NCBI GenBank assembly: GCA_018334015.1 | Contig: JAGXTI010000014.1 | Location: 62,001-126,000 of the forward strand | DNA: 64,000 nucleotides | Origin: Silanimonas sp. | GTDB taxonomy: Bacteria; Pseudomonadota; Gammaproteobacteria; Xanthomonadales; Xanthomonadaceae | Direction of reading: 5' to 3' | In this document: piece by piece, positions 8,562-15,640 of the stretch | Layout: the number at the start of each line of letters is the position of its first letter | Numbering within the stretch: position 1 is the first letter of the stretch | Made by a program: the position numbers and the translations under genes | Notes under the pieces: generated by a model | Told to the model about the DNA's origin: nothing | What the model saw: only the letters and a program-made list of their open reading frames with translations | Databases searched by the model: none

Positions 8562-9022
8562 GGGGCAATTCGGAGCCGACACCCTTGATAGGGCCGTCAG
8601 CGCGCATGCAGCGGGACGCGGAGCCTGAGCCGTCGCGTCCGCAGGTCGCGCGAGGGCAGGCGCGAGAGCATGGCCCTGTTCCGTGCTCCGGCAGGCCGGG
8701 ACGGCTCATAGCAGCCCTCTGCTGCGACAAGCCGGGACGCGCCCGGAGCAGCCCCCCCGCCGCGACAGGCATGGGGCCTGCCTTGCGGGGTGCTTCGTGG
8801 CTCCGGCGGTCATGAAGAAAACAGCATGAATCTTGGCTTGGCTTGGCTTCGCTTCGCATCTTTCGTCCAATGCCCATCAACGAGCGCCGCGCCAGCGCGG
8901 CCTGACGGATAGCGAAGCGAGCCAAGGATGGCGAGCGGCGGCGAATGCGGAGCGGGACGCGGAGCCTGAGCCGTCGCGTCCGCAGGTCGCGCGTCGGCAG
9001 GCGCGTCGGCAGGCGCGAGTGA
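8562..9022. repeat. Repeat array: module B fragment, truncated module A, module B
   Basis: This 461-bp gap has no credible gene. It holds two copies of an invariant 42-nt hairpin core at 8611-8652 and 8952-8993, which also occurs twice at 55.4-55.9 kb. Between the cores is a shortened copy of module A (about 8725-8815) lacking the apical part seen elsewhere, then the rest of module B (about 8835-9016). A 10-11 bp GCGTCGGCAG unit is duplicated at 8991-9011. The array ends exactly at the heptosyltransferase stop codon, which lies inside a CTAG. Confidence 0.8.
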
Positions 9023-10099
9023 CTAGCGGCCGAGGTCGGCGGCGCAGGCCTCGAAGCGTTCGACCACCTCGTCCACGCCGATCAGGTCCATCACGCCGGG
9101 AAACTCGATGTGCTTGCCCCAGGGCAGCTCGGCGGCCGGTCGGCCGAGGAAGCGGCGCGCCGCCTCGTCGTAGCGGTTGGGCGACCAACGCCGGTCGCTG
9201 TAGGGGCCGCTGCGTTCGCGGTCGGTGCAGGCGTGCAGGGCGATCACCCGGGTACCCATGGCATTGGCCATGTGCACCGGGCCGGAATCCGGGCTGAGCA
9301 GCAGGTCGGCGCGCGCGGCCATCGCCAGAAAGCGCTTGAAGGTGTCGCGGCCGACCAGGTCGAGCACCGCATCGCGGCCGGGCAGGGCGGCCAGGATGGC
9401 ATCGGCGGTGTCGCGCTCCAGCCGGCTCGGTCCGCCGCAGAGCACCACCCGCCAGCCGCGCCGCTGCGCCACCGCCGCCACCGCCGCGTAACGCTCCGGG
9501 GCCCAGTTGCGCAGGCGATGGCTGGAACAGGGCGAGATCAGCAGCACCGGCTCGTCGGCCGGCCATTGCGCGGCGGCCCAGGCCTGCGCTTCCGCAGGCA
9601 CCGGCAGCCGCCACTCGACCCGGCCCTGCGGCACGCCCAGGGCCTCGCCGAAGCGGGCCAAGGCATCGATCACGTGGTGGCCACCGGGCGCGATCCGGGC
9701 GTTGATGACGAGGCCGTGGCCTTCCTTGCTGCGCGCCCGGTCGTAGCCGATCCGACGCTCGGCGCGCACCAGGCTGGACAGCAGGTTGGCGCGCAGCGCG
9801 AGCTGCATCTGCAGCAGCACGTCGAAGCGCCTTCCGGCCAGGGCGCGGCGCAGTGCGCGCACGCCGGCCCAGCCGGTTTTCTTGTCGAACACGATGAACT
9901 CGACGTCTTCCAGCCCGGCCAGCATCGCCGCCTCGGCCTTGCCGATGATCCAGGTGATCCTGGCCGCGGGGCGTTCGCGCTGGATCGAGCGGACCAGCGG
10001 CACGACATGGGTGGCATCGCCCAGGGCGGAAAGGCGCAGCAGGCAGATCGACGAGGCTTCGACGGACACGGCAGGGGCGCTTGCTAGACTGCGCCGCAT
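9023..10099 (-). CDS. Glycosyltransferase family 9 (heptosyltransferase-like)
   Basis: A 358-residue GT-B enzyme of the ADP-heptose:LPS heptosyltransferase family, acting at the cytosolic face of the inner membrane on LPS core. It starts with the conserved RLSALGDATHVVPLVRSI motif. It carries ISPCSSHRLRNW and the acceptor/donor segment DSGPVHMANAMGTRVIALH near the C-terminus. The ATG at 10099 shares its CATG with the divergent kdkA start; a GTG at 10069 would remove ten unconserved residues and is equally possible. The family also contains WaaQ-like enzymes, so the exact linkage is not assigned. Confidence 0.88.
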   Translation of the reverse strand: MRRSLASAPAVSVEASSICLLRLSALGDATHVVPLVRSIQRERPAARITWIIGKAEAAMLAGLEDVEFIVFDKKTGWAGVRALRRALAGRRFDVLLQMQLALRANLLSSLVRAERRIGYDRARSKEGHGLVINARIAPGGHHVIDALARFGEALGVPQGRVEWRLPVPAEAQAWAAAQWPADEPVLLISPCSSHRLRNWAPERYAAVAAVAQRRGWRVVLCGGPSRLERDTADAILAALPGRDAVLDLVGRDTFKRFLAMAARADLLLSPDSGPVHMANAMGTRVIALHACTDRERSGPYSDRRWSPNRYDEAARRFLGRPAAELPWGKHIEFPGVMDLIGVDEVVERFEACAADLGR

Positions 10100-10826
10100 G
10101 ATAGCCGCCGCCCCTCGCGCCGAGGCCGGCCTGCCCAGTGTCCTCGCCGCCCCGGCCTGGGCCGGCCGGGTCCGGCCGGAGTGGTTCGACCTGCGCCGTT
10201 ACGGCGCCAACGCCCTGCCGATCAGCACCGGCGGCCGCGGTGCGGCCTGGTACCTCGAGGGCCCCTTCGGTTCGGCGGTGCTGCGCCTCTACCGGCGTGG
10301 CGGTCTGGCCGCGCGACTCAGCACCGAGCACTACCTCTGGTTCGGTGAATCGCGCAGCCGCTGCGCGCGCGAGTTGCGGTTGCTCGAGGTCCTGCATGCC
10401 GCCGGTTTGGCAGTTCCCGAGCCGATCGCCGCCGCCTGGTGGCGCGAGGGCCTGTTCTACCGCGCCGCGCTGCTGATGGTGCGGGTGCCGGCGCGCGCCG
10501 ATTTCCTGAGCCTGTTGCACGACGATGCCGCCGAAGCACCCTGGGCGACGGTCGGGCAGGCCTTCGCGGCGTTCGAGCGGGCCGGTGCGCGGCATCCCGA
10601 TCTCAACGCTCGCAACGTGCTGCTGCGCAAGGACGGGACGGTGGTGCTGATCGACTGGGACCGTGGCCATCTCGGCGCCGCGCCCGGGCGCTGGGCGGCT
10701 GGCGAGATCGCCCGCTTCGAACGCTCCCTGCGCAAGTACCGGCGGCACGTTGCTCCGGCGGCGATCGACGTCGGCATGGCCGTGCTGCGCGCTGCGCATG
10801 CGGCGGCCACGAGCTCGGCGGCATGA
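10098..10826 (+). CDS. kdkA: 3-deoxy-D-manno-octulosonic acid (Kdo) kinase
   Basis: A 242-residue kinase-fold enzyme that phosphorylates the single Kdo of LPS inner core. It has the Rio/KdkA-type catalytic loop HPDLNARNVLL and the metal-binding IDWDRG in place of DFG. The N-terminal segment with GGRGAAWYLEG is also typical. The H. influenzae enzyme has a very similar length. It is divergent from the heptosyltransferase, with start codons overlapping in CATG. Downstream it overlaps the metallo-beta-lactamase gene by ATGA, so these two are translated together. Confidence 0.92.
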   Translation: MIAAAPRAEAGLPSVLAAPAWAGRVRPEWFDLRRYGANALPISTGGRGAAWYLEGPFGSAVLRLYRRGGLAARLSTEHYLWFGESRSRCARELRLLEVLHAAGLAVPEPIAAAWWREGLFYRAALLMVRVPARADFLSLLHDDAAEAPWATVGQAFAAFERAGARHPDLNARNVLLRKDGTVVLIDWDRGHLGAAPGRWAAGEIARFERSLRKYRRHVAPAAIDVGMAVLRAAHAAATSSAA

Positions 10827-11584
10827 GCTGGAGCCTGCACCTCCTGGGCGTCGGCAATGCCGGAGCGGCGCCAGTGCTGGGCGCGGCCTCGGCGGTGATC
10901 GAGCACGAAGGCCGGCCGCTGCTGCTGATCGACTGCGGGCAGGAGGCGCTGACGGCCTACCTCGCGGCCTACGGTCGGCTGCCGGAAGCCCTGTTCATCA
11001 CCCACGTGCACATGGATCACGTGGCCGGTCTGGAGCGGCTGTTCTATGCCGCCTACTTCGACCCGGGCCTGCGCGGACGCGTCCGGCTGTACGTGCCGGC
11101 GCCGGTGGTGCCGCACCTGCAACGGCGTTTGGCCGACTACCCTGAGCCGCTGGCCGAGGGTGGCGCCAATTTCTGGGATGCCTTCCAGCTCATCCCGGTG
11201 AGCGGGGCGTTCTGGCATGCCGGTTGGCGTTTCGAGGCCTTCGCCGTGCGCCACCATCGCCCGGACACCGCCTTCGGCCTGTGCCTGCGCGGCAGCATGG
11301 TCTGGACCGGCGACACCCGGCCGATCCCGGAGCTGCTGGCGGCGATGGCCGACCTCGGCGAGACCGTGTTCCACGACTGCGCCCTGCACGGCAACCCCTC
11401 GCACGCCGGGCTGGACGATCTGGAGCGCGAATACCCGCAGGAACTGCGTTCGCGTTGCGTGCTCTACCACTACGCCAGTGCGGCCGAGGGCGAGGCGATG
11501 CGCGCCCGCGGTCTGCAGGTGGCGAGGGCGGGGGAGCGGTGGCTGCTGAAAGCACCGACCGCCGAAAGCGCATCGAGCTGCTGA
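10823..11584 (+). CDS. Metallo-beta-lactamase-fold hydrolase
   Basis: A 253-residue MBL-fold protein with the metal motif THVHMDHVAG, then a late GDTRP, FHDCAL and a terminal YHY segment. This resembles the RNase Z/phosphodiesterase-like branch rather than glyoxalase II or beta-lactamase. It lacks a signal peptide, so it is cytosolic. Its start overlaps the kdkA stop, suggesting a role in the same pathway, but the substrate cannot be told from the sequence. Confidence 0.85.
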   Translation: MSWSLHLLGVGNAGAAPVLGAASAVIEHEGRPLLLIDCGQEALTAYLAAYGRLPEALFITHVHMDHVAGLERLFYAAYFDPGLRGRVRLYVPAPVVPHLQRRLADYPEPLAEGGANFWDAFQLIPVSGAFWHAGWRFEAFAVRHHRPDTAFGLCLRGSMVWTGDTRPIPELLAAMADLGETVFHDCALHGNPSHAGLDDLEREYPQELRSRCVLYHYASAAEGEAMRARGLQVARAGERWLLKAPTAESASSC

Positions 11585-11625
11585 GGGCGCATGTCGTCAG
11601 GGCCGCGGCACTCGGCAAGGGCGAC

Positions 11626-11729
11626 GGCCCCGCCAGCGTGACTCCGGCACCCGAATCGGCCGATACCGTTGCTCCCTTCCGGGCCTGGCGGGGTTTTCGG
11701 CCTATCGTCGCGGAGGCGCCAACGGGGCC
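11626..11729 (-). ncRNA. ffs: SRP RNA (4.5S-type small bacterial form)
   Basis: Read on the minus strand, the region contains the conserved SRP domain IV core: CCAGGCCCGGAAGGGAGCAA, with the GGAA tetraloop and the AGCA asymmetric loop. The outer ends GGCCCCG and CGGGGCC pair to close a rod about 104 nt long. It would bind Ffh to target nascent membrane proteins. It lies 32 nt downstream of tRNA-Ser(GGA) on the same strand and just upstream of divergent dnaX. The ends are set from the closing stem and may be off by a few nt. Confidence 0.9.
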
Positions 11730-11761
11730 GCCATAAAACGTCTGCTGCACGGATCGCGAAG

Positions 11762-11854
11762 TGGCGGACAGGGCGGGATTCGAACCCGCGAAGCGGGGTT
11801 TAGCCGCTTACACACTTTCCAGGCGTGCTCCTTCAACCGCTCGGACACCTGTCC
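11762..11854 (-). tRNA. tRNA-Ser (anticodon GGA)
   Basis: On the minus strand the acceptor GGACAGG pairs with CCTGTCC, the anticodon loop is CTGGAAA (anticodon GGA), and a long variable arm precedes the T-arm GGTTCGAATCC. CCA is encoded (11762-11764 as TGG on the plus strand). Confidence 0.95.
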
Positions 11855-11907
11855 ACGCTCGCGTCGCACCCCCGGCCGGGCAGAGCGCTGTGACCGGGGA
11901 ACCGCGA

Positions 11908-11936
11908 ATGATACCGGCCCACCGACGAGGGCACAA
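11908..11936 (-). promoter_or_regulatory. Promoter for tRNA-Ser(GGA), perhaps also SRP RNA
   Basis: On the minus strand TTGTGC (11936-11931) and TATCAT (11913-11908) are spaced by 17 bp and lie 53 nt before the tRNA 5' end. No terminator is seen between the tRNA and the SRP RNA, so both may be transcribed from here. Confidence 0.55.
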
Positions 11937-12006
11937 ATCGCCGGGCACCGTCATGGCGCAGCGGCGGCCCGGTTGGCACAATGCAGGCCGGTTCCCGGGG
12001 TGTGAC

Positions 12007-13770
12007 ATGGCCTACCTCGTTCTTGCACGCAAGTGGCGTCCCAAGCGTTTCGCCGAGCTGGTCGGGCAGGAGCACGTTGTCCGTGCGCTCGGCAACGCGC
12101 TCGAAACCGGCCGCGTCCACCACGCCTTCCTGTTCACCGGCACCCGCGGGGTCGGCAAGACCACCATCGCCCGTATCTTCGCCAAATCGCTGAACTGCGA
12201 GGCCGGCACCAGCGCCGATCCCTGCGGCGTGTGCAAGGTCTGCCTCGACGTCGACGCCGGCCGCTTCGTCGATCTCATCGAAATCGACGCCGCCAGCAAC
12301 AACGGCGTCGACGAGGTGCGCGACCTGATCGAGAACGCGCAGTACCTGCCCTCGCGCGGCCGGGTGAAGGTGTACCTGATCGACGAAGTGCACATGCTCT
12401 CGAAGCCGGCCTTCAATGCGCTGCTGAAGACGCTCGAGGAACCGCCGGAACACGTGAAGTTCCTGCTCGCCACCACCGACCCGCAGAAGCTGCCGGTCAC
12501 GGTGCTGAGCCGCTGCCTGCAGTTCAACCTGCGGCGGCTGGAGCCCGAGCAGATCCATGGCCAGATGCGTCGCATCGTCGATGCCGAGGGCATCCCCGCC
12601 GAAGCTGCGGCGCTGGCCCTGCTGGCGCGTGGAGCCGATGGCTCGCTGCGCGACGGGCTCTCGCTCCTCGACCAGGCCATCGCCTACAGCGGCGGCCAGC
12701 TCACCGCCGGGGCCGTGCACGCGATGCTCGGCACCCTCGACCAGCAGGCCATCGGCGGGCTGCTGGCGGCCCTGACCGGCGGCGATGGCCCGGCCCTGCT
12801 GGCGCAGGTCGAGGCGATGAACGCTTTCTCGCCGGATTACGGGCAGGTGCTCGACGATCTCGCCGCCGCCTTGCACGCCGTGCAGGTGCGGCAGCTGGTG
12901 CCGGAAGCCGCCCGCGCGGTCGAGGGTATCGACACCGCAGCGCTGGCTGCGCAGGTGCCACCGGAACTGGTGCAGCTCTGGTACCAGATGGCGATCGCTG
13001 GTGCCCGCGATCTCGAACTGGCGCCCGGCCCGCGGATCGGTTTCGAGATGGCCCTGCTGCGGATGCTGGCTTTTCGGCCGCTCGATGGTCCGGCCACACC
13101 ACCGCGCCGGACAAGCGTCGAAGCGGTCGAAACGAGCACGCCACCGCGCGGCATCGCCGTGCCGGTGGTCGAGGCGCCGCCGCCACGCAAGGCCCCGCCC
13201 TCGCCGTTCGCGCGCGCCCCTGAACCACAGCGCCTTGAGCCGCAGCGCCTTGAACCGCCGCGCATCGAGCCCGCGCCTGCTGAGCCCGGCCGCAGGGAGA
13301 CGGCCACCGCCAGCGGCCATGCCGCCCTCGCCCTGCGGGAAGCGGTTGCCGTCGCCCCGATCGTCAGCAACGAGGATTGGCTTGAGGCCTTGCAGCGCCA
13401 GGGCGTGACGGGCCCCGCCGGCCAGCTTGCCGCGCACGCGCGTTTCGTCTCGGGCGATGCCGAATCGCTGGTGCTGGCACTCGATGCCGACGGCGAACCG
13501 ATGCGTACCGATATCAGCCTGCGACGCCTCGCCGAGGCCCTGGCCCCGCTTTACGGACGCCCGCCGCAGCTGCGTTTTGTCGGGCCCACCGCGGCAGCGA
13601 CCGGTGCGTCCGGCGAAGTCGCCGAGAGCCTGTTCGAGCGTCGCCAGCGCGAGGGTTCCGAGCGCCAGCGCGAGGCCGAGGCGCGTTTCCGTTCCGACCC
13701 CGTCGTCGTCTTGTTGCTCGAACAGGGCGCGAGGATCGTCGACGGTTCCATCCGACCCACCGAGGAGTGA
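12007..13770 (+). CDS. dnaX: DNA polymerase III subunits tau/gamma (clamp-loader ATPase)
   Basis: A 587-residue AAA+ clamp-loader protein. It starts with the canonical [15 protein letters not shown]. It has Walker [10 protein letters not shown], a four-cysteine zinc module ([16 protein letters not shown]), Walker [12 protein letters not shown] and the SRC sensor motif. After about residue 350 there is a Pro/Ala-rich linker, then the tau C-terminal domain. It lies in the conserved dnaX-ybaB-recR operon, with ybaB starting 3 nt after its stop. No A-rich slippery heptamer for gamma synthesis is visible. Confidence 0.97.
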   Translation: MAYLVLARKWRPKRFAELVGQEHVVRALGNALETGRVHHAFLFTGTRGVGKTTIARIFAKSLNCEAGTSADPCGVCKVCLDVDAGRFVDLIEIDAASNNGVDEVRDLIENAQYLPSRGRVKVYLIDEVHMLSKPAFNALLKTLEEPPEHVKFLLATTDPQKLPVTVLSRCLQFNLRRLEPEQIHGQMRRIVDAEGIPAEAAALALLARGADGSLRDGLSLLDQAIAYSGGQLTAGAVHAMLGTLDQQAIGGLLAALTGGDGPALLAQVEAMNAFSPDYGQVLDDLAAALHAVQVRQLVPEAARAVEGIDTAALAAQVPPELVQLWYQMAIAGARDLELAPGPRIGFEMALLRMLAFRPLDGPATPPRRTSVEAVETSTPPRGIAVPVVEAPPPRKAPPSPFARAPEPQRLEPQRLEPPRIEPAPAEPGRRETATASGHAALALREAVAVAPIVSNEDWLEALQRQGVTGPAGQLAAHARFVSGDAESLVLALDADGEPMRTDISLRRLAEALAPLYGRPPQLRFVGPTAAATGASGEVAESLFERRQREGSERQREAEARFRSDPVVVLLLEQGARIVDGSIRPTEE

Positions 13771-13773
13771 GCC

Positions 13774-14103
13774 ATGTTCAAGGGCAACATCGCGCAGGCC
13801 ATGCAGATGGCGCAGCGCATGCAGGACAGTGTGAAGAAGGCGCAGGAGGAACTCGCCACACTGGAAGTGACCGGCCAGGCCGGCGGCGGCATGGTCAGCG
13901 TCACGCTGTCCGGTCGCATGGAGGCCCGCCGCGTCCGTATCGATCCGCAGGCGCTGACGGATGCCGAGATGCTGGAAGATCTGATCGCCGCTGCCATCAA
14001 CGACGCGGTCAACAAGGCCAACGAGGAATCGGGCCGGCGGATGTCGGCGGCCACCGCCGGCATGCCGATCCCGCCCGGCCTCAAGGGCATGTTCGGGGCG
14101 TGA
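13774..14103 (+). CDS. ybaB: YbaB/EbfC nucleoid-associated protein
   Basis: A 109-residue, Met- and Gly-rich DNA-binding protein of the YbaB/EbfC family. The core [17 protein letters not shown] is diagnostic, and the tail [12 protein letters not shown] is typical. It forms dimers that bind DNA with little specificity. It sits between dnaX and recR as in most proteobacteria and overlaps recR by GTGA. Confidence 0.95.
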   Translation: MFKGNIAQAMQMAQRMQDSVKKAQEELATLEVTGQAGGGMVSVTLSGRMEARRVRIDPQALTDAEMLEDLIAAAINDAVNKANEESGRRMSAATAGMPIPPGLKGMFGA

Positions 14104-14699
14104 GCGAGGGCCTGCTCCAGCAGCTCATCGGAGCGTTGCGCGTGCTGCCCGGCGTGGGCGCGAAAAGTGCCCAGCGCATGGCCTACCACCTGCTGGAGCG
14201 CGACCGCGAGGGTGCTGCGCGGCTCGCCCATACCCTCACCGAGGCGGTCGAACGGATCGGCCATTGCGTGCTGTGCCGTGATTTCAGCGAGACCGAGACC
14301 TGCGCCACCTGCGCCAGCCCGAGCCGCGACCGCAGCCAGGTCTGCGTGGTTGAAACGCCGGCCGACCGCCTCGCCATCGAGCAGGCCACCGGTTACCGCG
14401 GCCTGTATTTCGTGCTGCAGGGCCGGCTCTCGCCGCTCGACGGCATCGGCCCGCGCCAGCTCGGCCTCGACCGGCTCGGGGCGCGGCTTGCTGCCGGCGA
14501 GGTGCGCGAACTGATCATCGCCACCAACCCCACCGTCGAGGGTGAGGCCACCGCCCATTACCTCGCCCAGATGGCACGCGCGAGCCAGGTCCGGCCGAGC
14601 CGTCCGGCCCAGGGCCTGCCGCTCGGCGGTGAGCTGGAATACATCGACCGCGGCACGCTGGCGCACGCCTTCGGCTCGCGCAGCGAGGCGGCCGGCTGA
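14100..14699 (+). CDS. recR: Recombination mediator RecR
   Basis: A 199-residue protein that works with RecO and RecF to load RecA on gapped DNA. It has an N-terminal helix-hairpin-helix ([17 protein letters not shown]), a C4 zinc finger (CVLCRDF, then CATCASP) and a Toprim domain ([12 protein letters not shown], then [14 protein letters not shown]). The start is a GTG that overlaps the ybaB stop. RecO is also in this window at 54.1 kb. Confidence 0.97.
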   Translation: MSEGLLQQLIGALRVLPGVGAKSAQRMAYHLLERDREGAARLAHTLTEAVERIGHCVLCRDFSETETCATCASPSRDRSQVCVVETPADRLAIEQATGYRGLYFVLQGRLSPLDGIGPRQLGLDRLGARLAAGEVRELIIATNPTVEGEATAHYLAQMARASQVRPSRPAQGLPLGGELEYIDRGTLAHAFGSRSEAAG

Positions 14700-14719
14700 A
14701 CCCGAGCCAGGAGCGCACC

Positions 14720-15064
14720 ATGCCCGAAACCATCTTCAGCAGGATACTCCGCCGCGAGATCCCCGCCGACATCGTCTTCGAGGACGAGCACGTTCTGGCT
14801 TTCCGCGACCTGCACCCGCAGGCGCCGGTGCACGTGCTGTTCATCCCGAAACAGCCGATCGCCACGCTCAATGACGCCACACCCGCGCAGGCCGAACTGC
14901 TCGGCCGGCTGTTGCTCGCGGCCGCCGCTTACGCGAAGGCGCAGGGTTTCGCCGAGGACGGCTACCGCGTGCTGATGAACTGCAACCGCGATGGCGGGCA
15001 GACGGTGTTCCACATCCACCTGCACCTGCTCGCCGGCCGGCCGCTGACCTGGCCGCCGGGCTGA
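14720..15064 (+). CDS. HIT-family nucleotide phosphoramidase (HinT-like)
   Basis: A 114-residue histidine-triad protein. The motif HIHLHLLAG (His-x-His-x-His) holds the catalytic histidine, and the N-terminus CxxC-less form IFSRILRREIPADIVFEDEHVLAF is typical of HinT. Such enzymes hydrolyse AMP-lysine or other purine phosphoramidates. It follows recR by 20 nt and probably shares its transcript. Confidence 0.95.
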   Translation: MPETIFSRILRREIPADIVFEDEHVLAFRDLHPQAPVHVLFIPKQPIATLNDATPAQAELLGRLLLAAAAYAKAQGFAEDGYRVLMNCNRDGGQTVFHIHLHLLAGRPLTWPPG

Positions 15065-15096
15065 AACCGCGCGGCGGCCGTTTCATCCGCCCCGGT

Positions 15097-15582
15097 TCAC
15101 CACCACGGCGAGCGTTCGACCACCACCACATCGACCTCGCGGCGTTGCGGCCAGAGGAACACCACCTCGGCATCGAGCCGCGGCAGCCGCACTTCGCGCT
15201 CGCCGATGCGGGCGGTGTCGAAGCCGGCGAGCCTGCCGGTGAAGGTCATCTCGCGGTTGGGCGCGAACAGCGCCGGATCGTAGAAACCGGCACGGCAGGC
15301 GCGGAAGCGGCCGAGGCTGAGGTCGCCACCGGCCGGCGCCGCGTTGGCGGCCAGGGGTTGGGCGATCAGGTCGAAGCAGGTGGCTTCGGCGCCCGGCCGC
15401 ACCTCGACCACCCGGCCACCCCAGCGCACGCGCTGACCAAGATCGGTATCGACCGCCGCGTGCGGTTGCAGCGCTGACCATTCGCCGCGCAGGGGCTGGG
15501 GTGTGCTCACGCAGCCCGCAAGGCCAGACACGGCCACGGCGAGCACGGTGGCGCAGGCAAGGGATCGGTTCGGACGGTGCAT
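15097..15582 (-). CDS. Slp-family outer-membrane lipoprotein
   Basis: A 161-residue lipoprotein with a signal peptide ending in the lipobox GLAGC. The rest is a small beta-rich domain with the Slp-like segment around RVRWGGRVVEVRPG and GRLAGFD. Slp is a starvation-inducible or stationary-phase outer-membrane lipoprotein in E. coli; no function is proven for relatives. The ATG at 15582 is chosen because it starts the signal peptide. Confidence 0.8.
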   Translation of the reverse strand: MHRPNRSLACATVLAVAVSGLAGCVSTPQPLRGEWSALQPHAAVDTDLGQRVRWGGRVVEVRPGAEATCFDLIAQPLAANAAPAGGDLSLGRFRACRAGFYDPALFAPNREMTFTGRLAGFDTARIGEREVRLPRLDAEVVFLWPQRREVDVVVVERSPWW

Positions 15583-15640
15583 CGGGGTCTCCGGGCGAAC
15601 GCGTTGGGGCAGGCAGACCACCATCCTGCCACGATCTGCG

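Noticed and set aside
8562-9022. Possible CRISPR array because of repeated units
   Set aside because: Repeat spacing is irregular (341 and 473 bp) and units are long and diverged. There are no short direct repeats with unique spacers and no cas genes.
11971-11990. TTGGCACAATGC upstream of dnaX, resembling a sigma-54 promoter
   Set aside because: The spacing between the GG and GC elements is too short for sigma-54, and dnaX is a housekeeping gene.
12007-13770. Programmed -1 frameshift in dnaX giving gamma
   Set aside because: No A AAA AAG-type slippery heptamer with a following stop was found; only the full-length tau form is supported.
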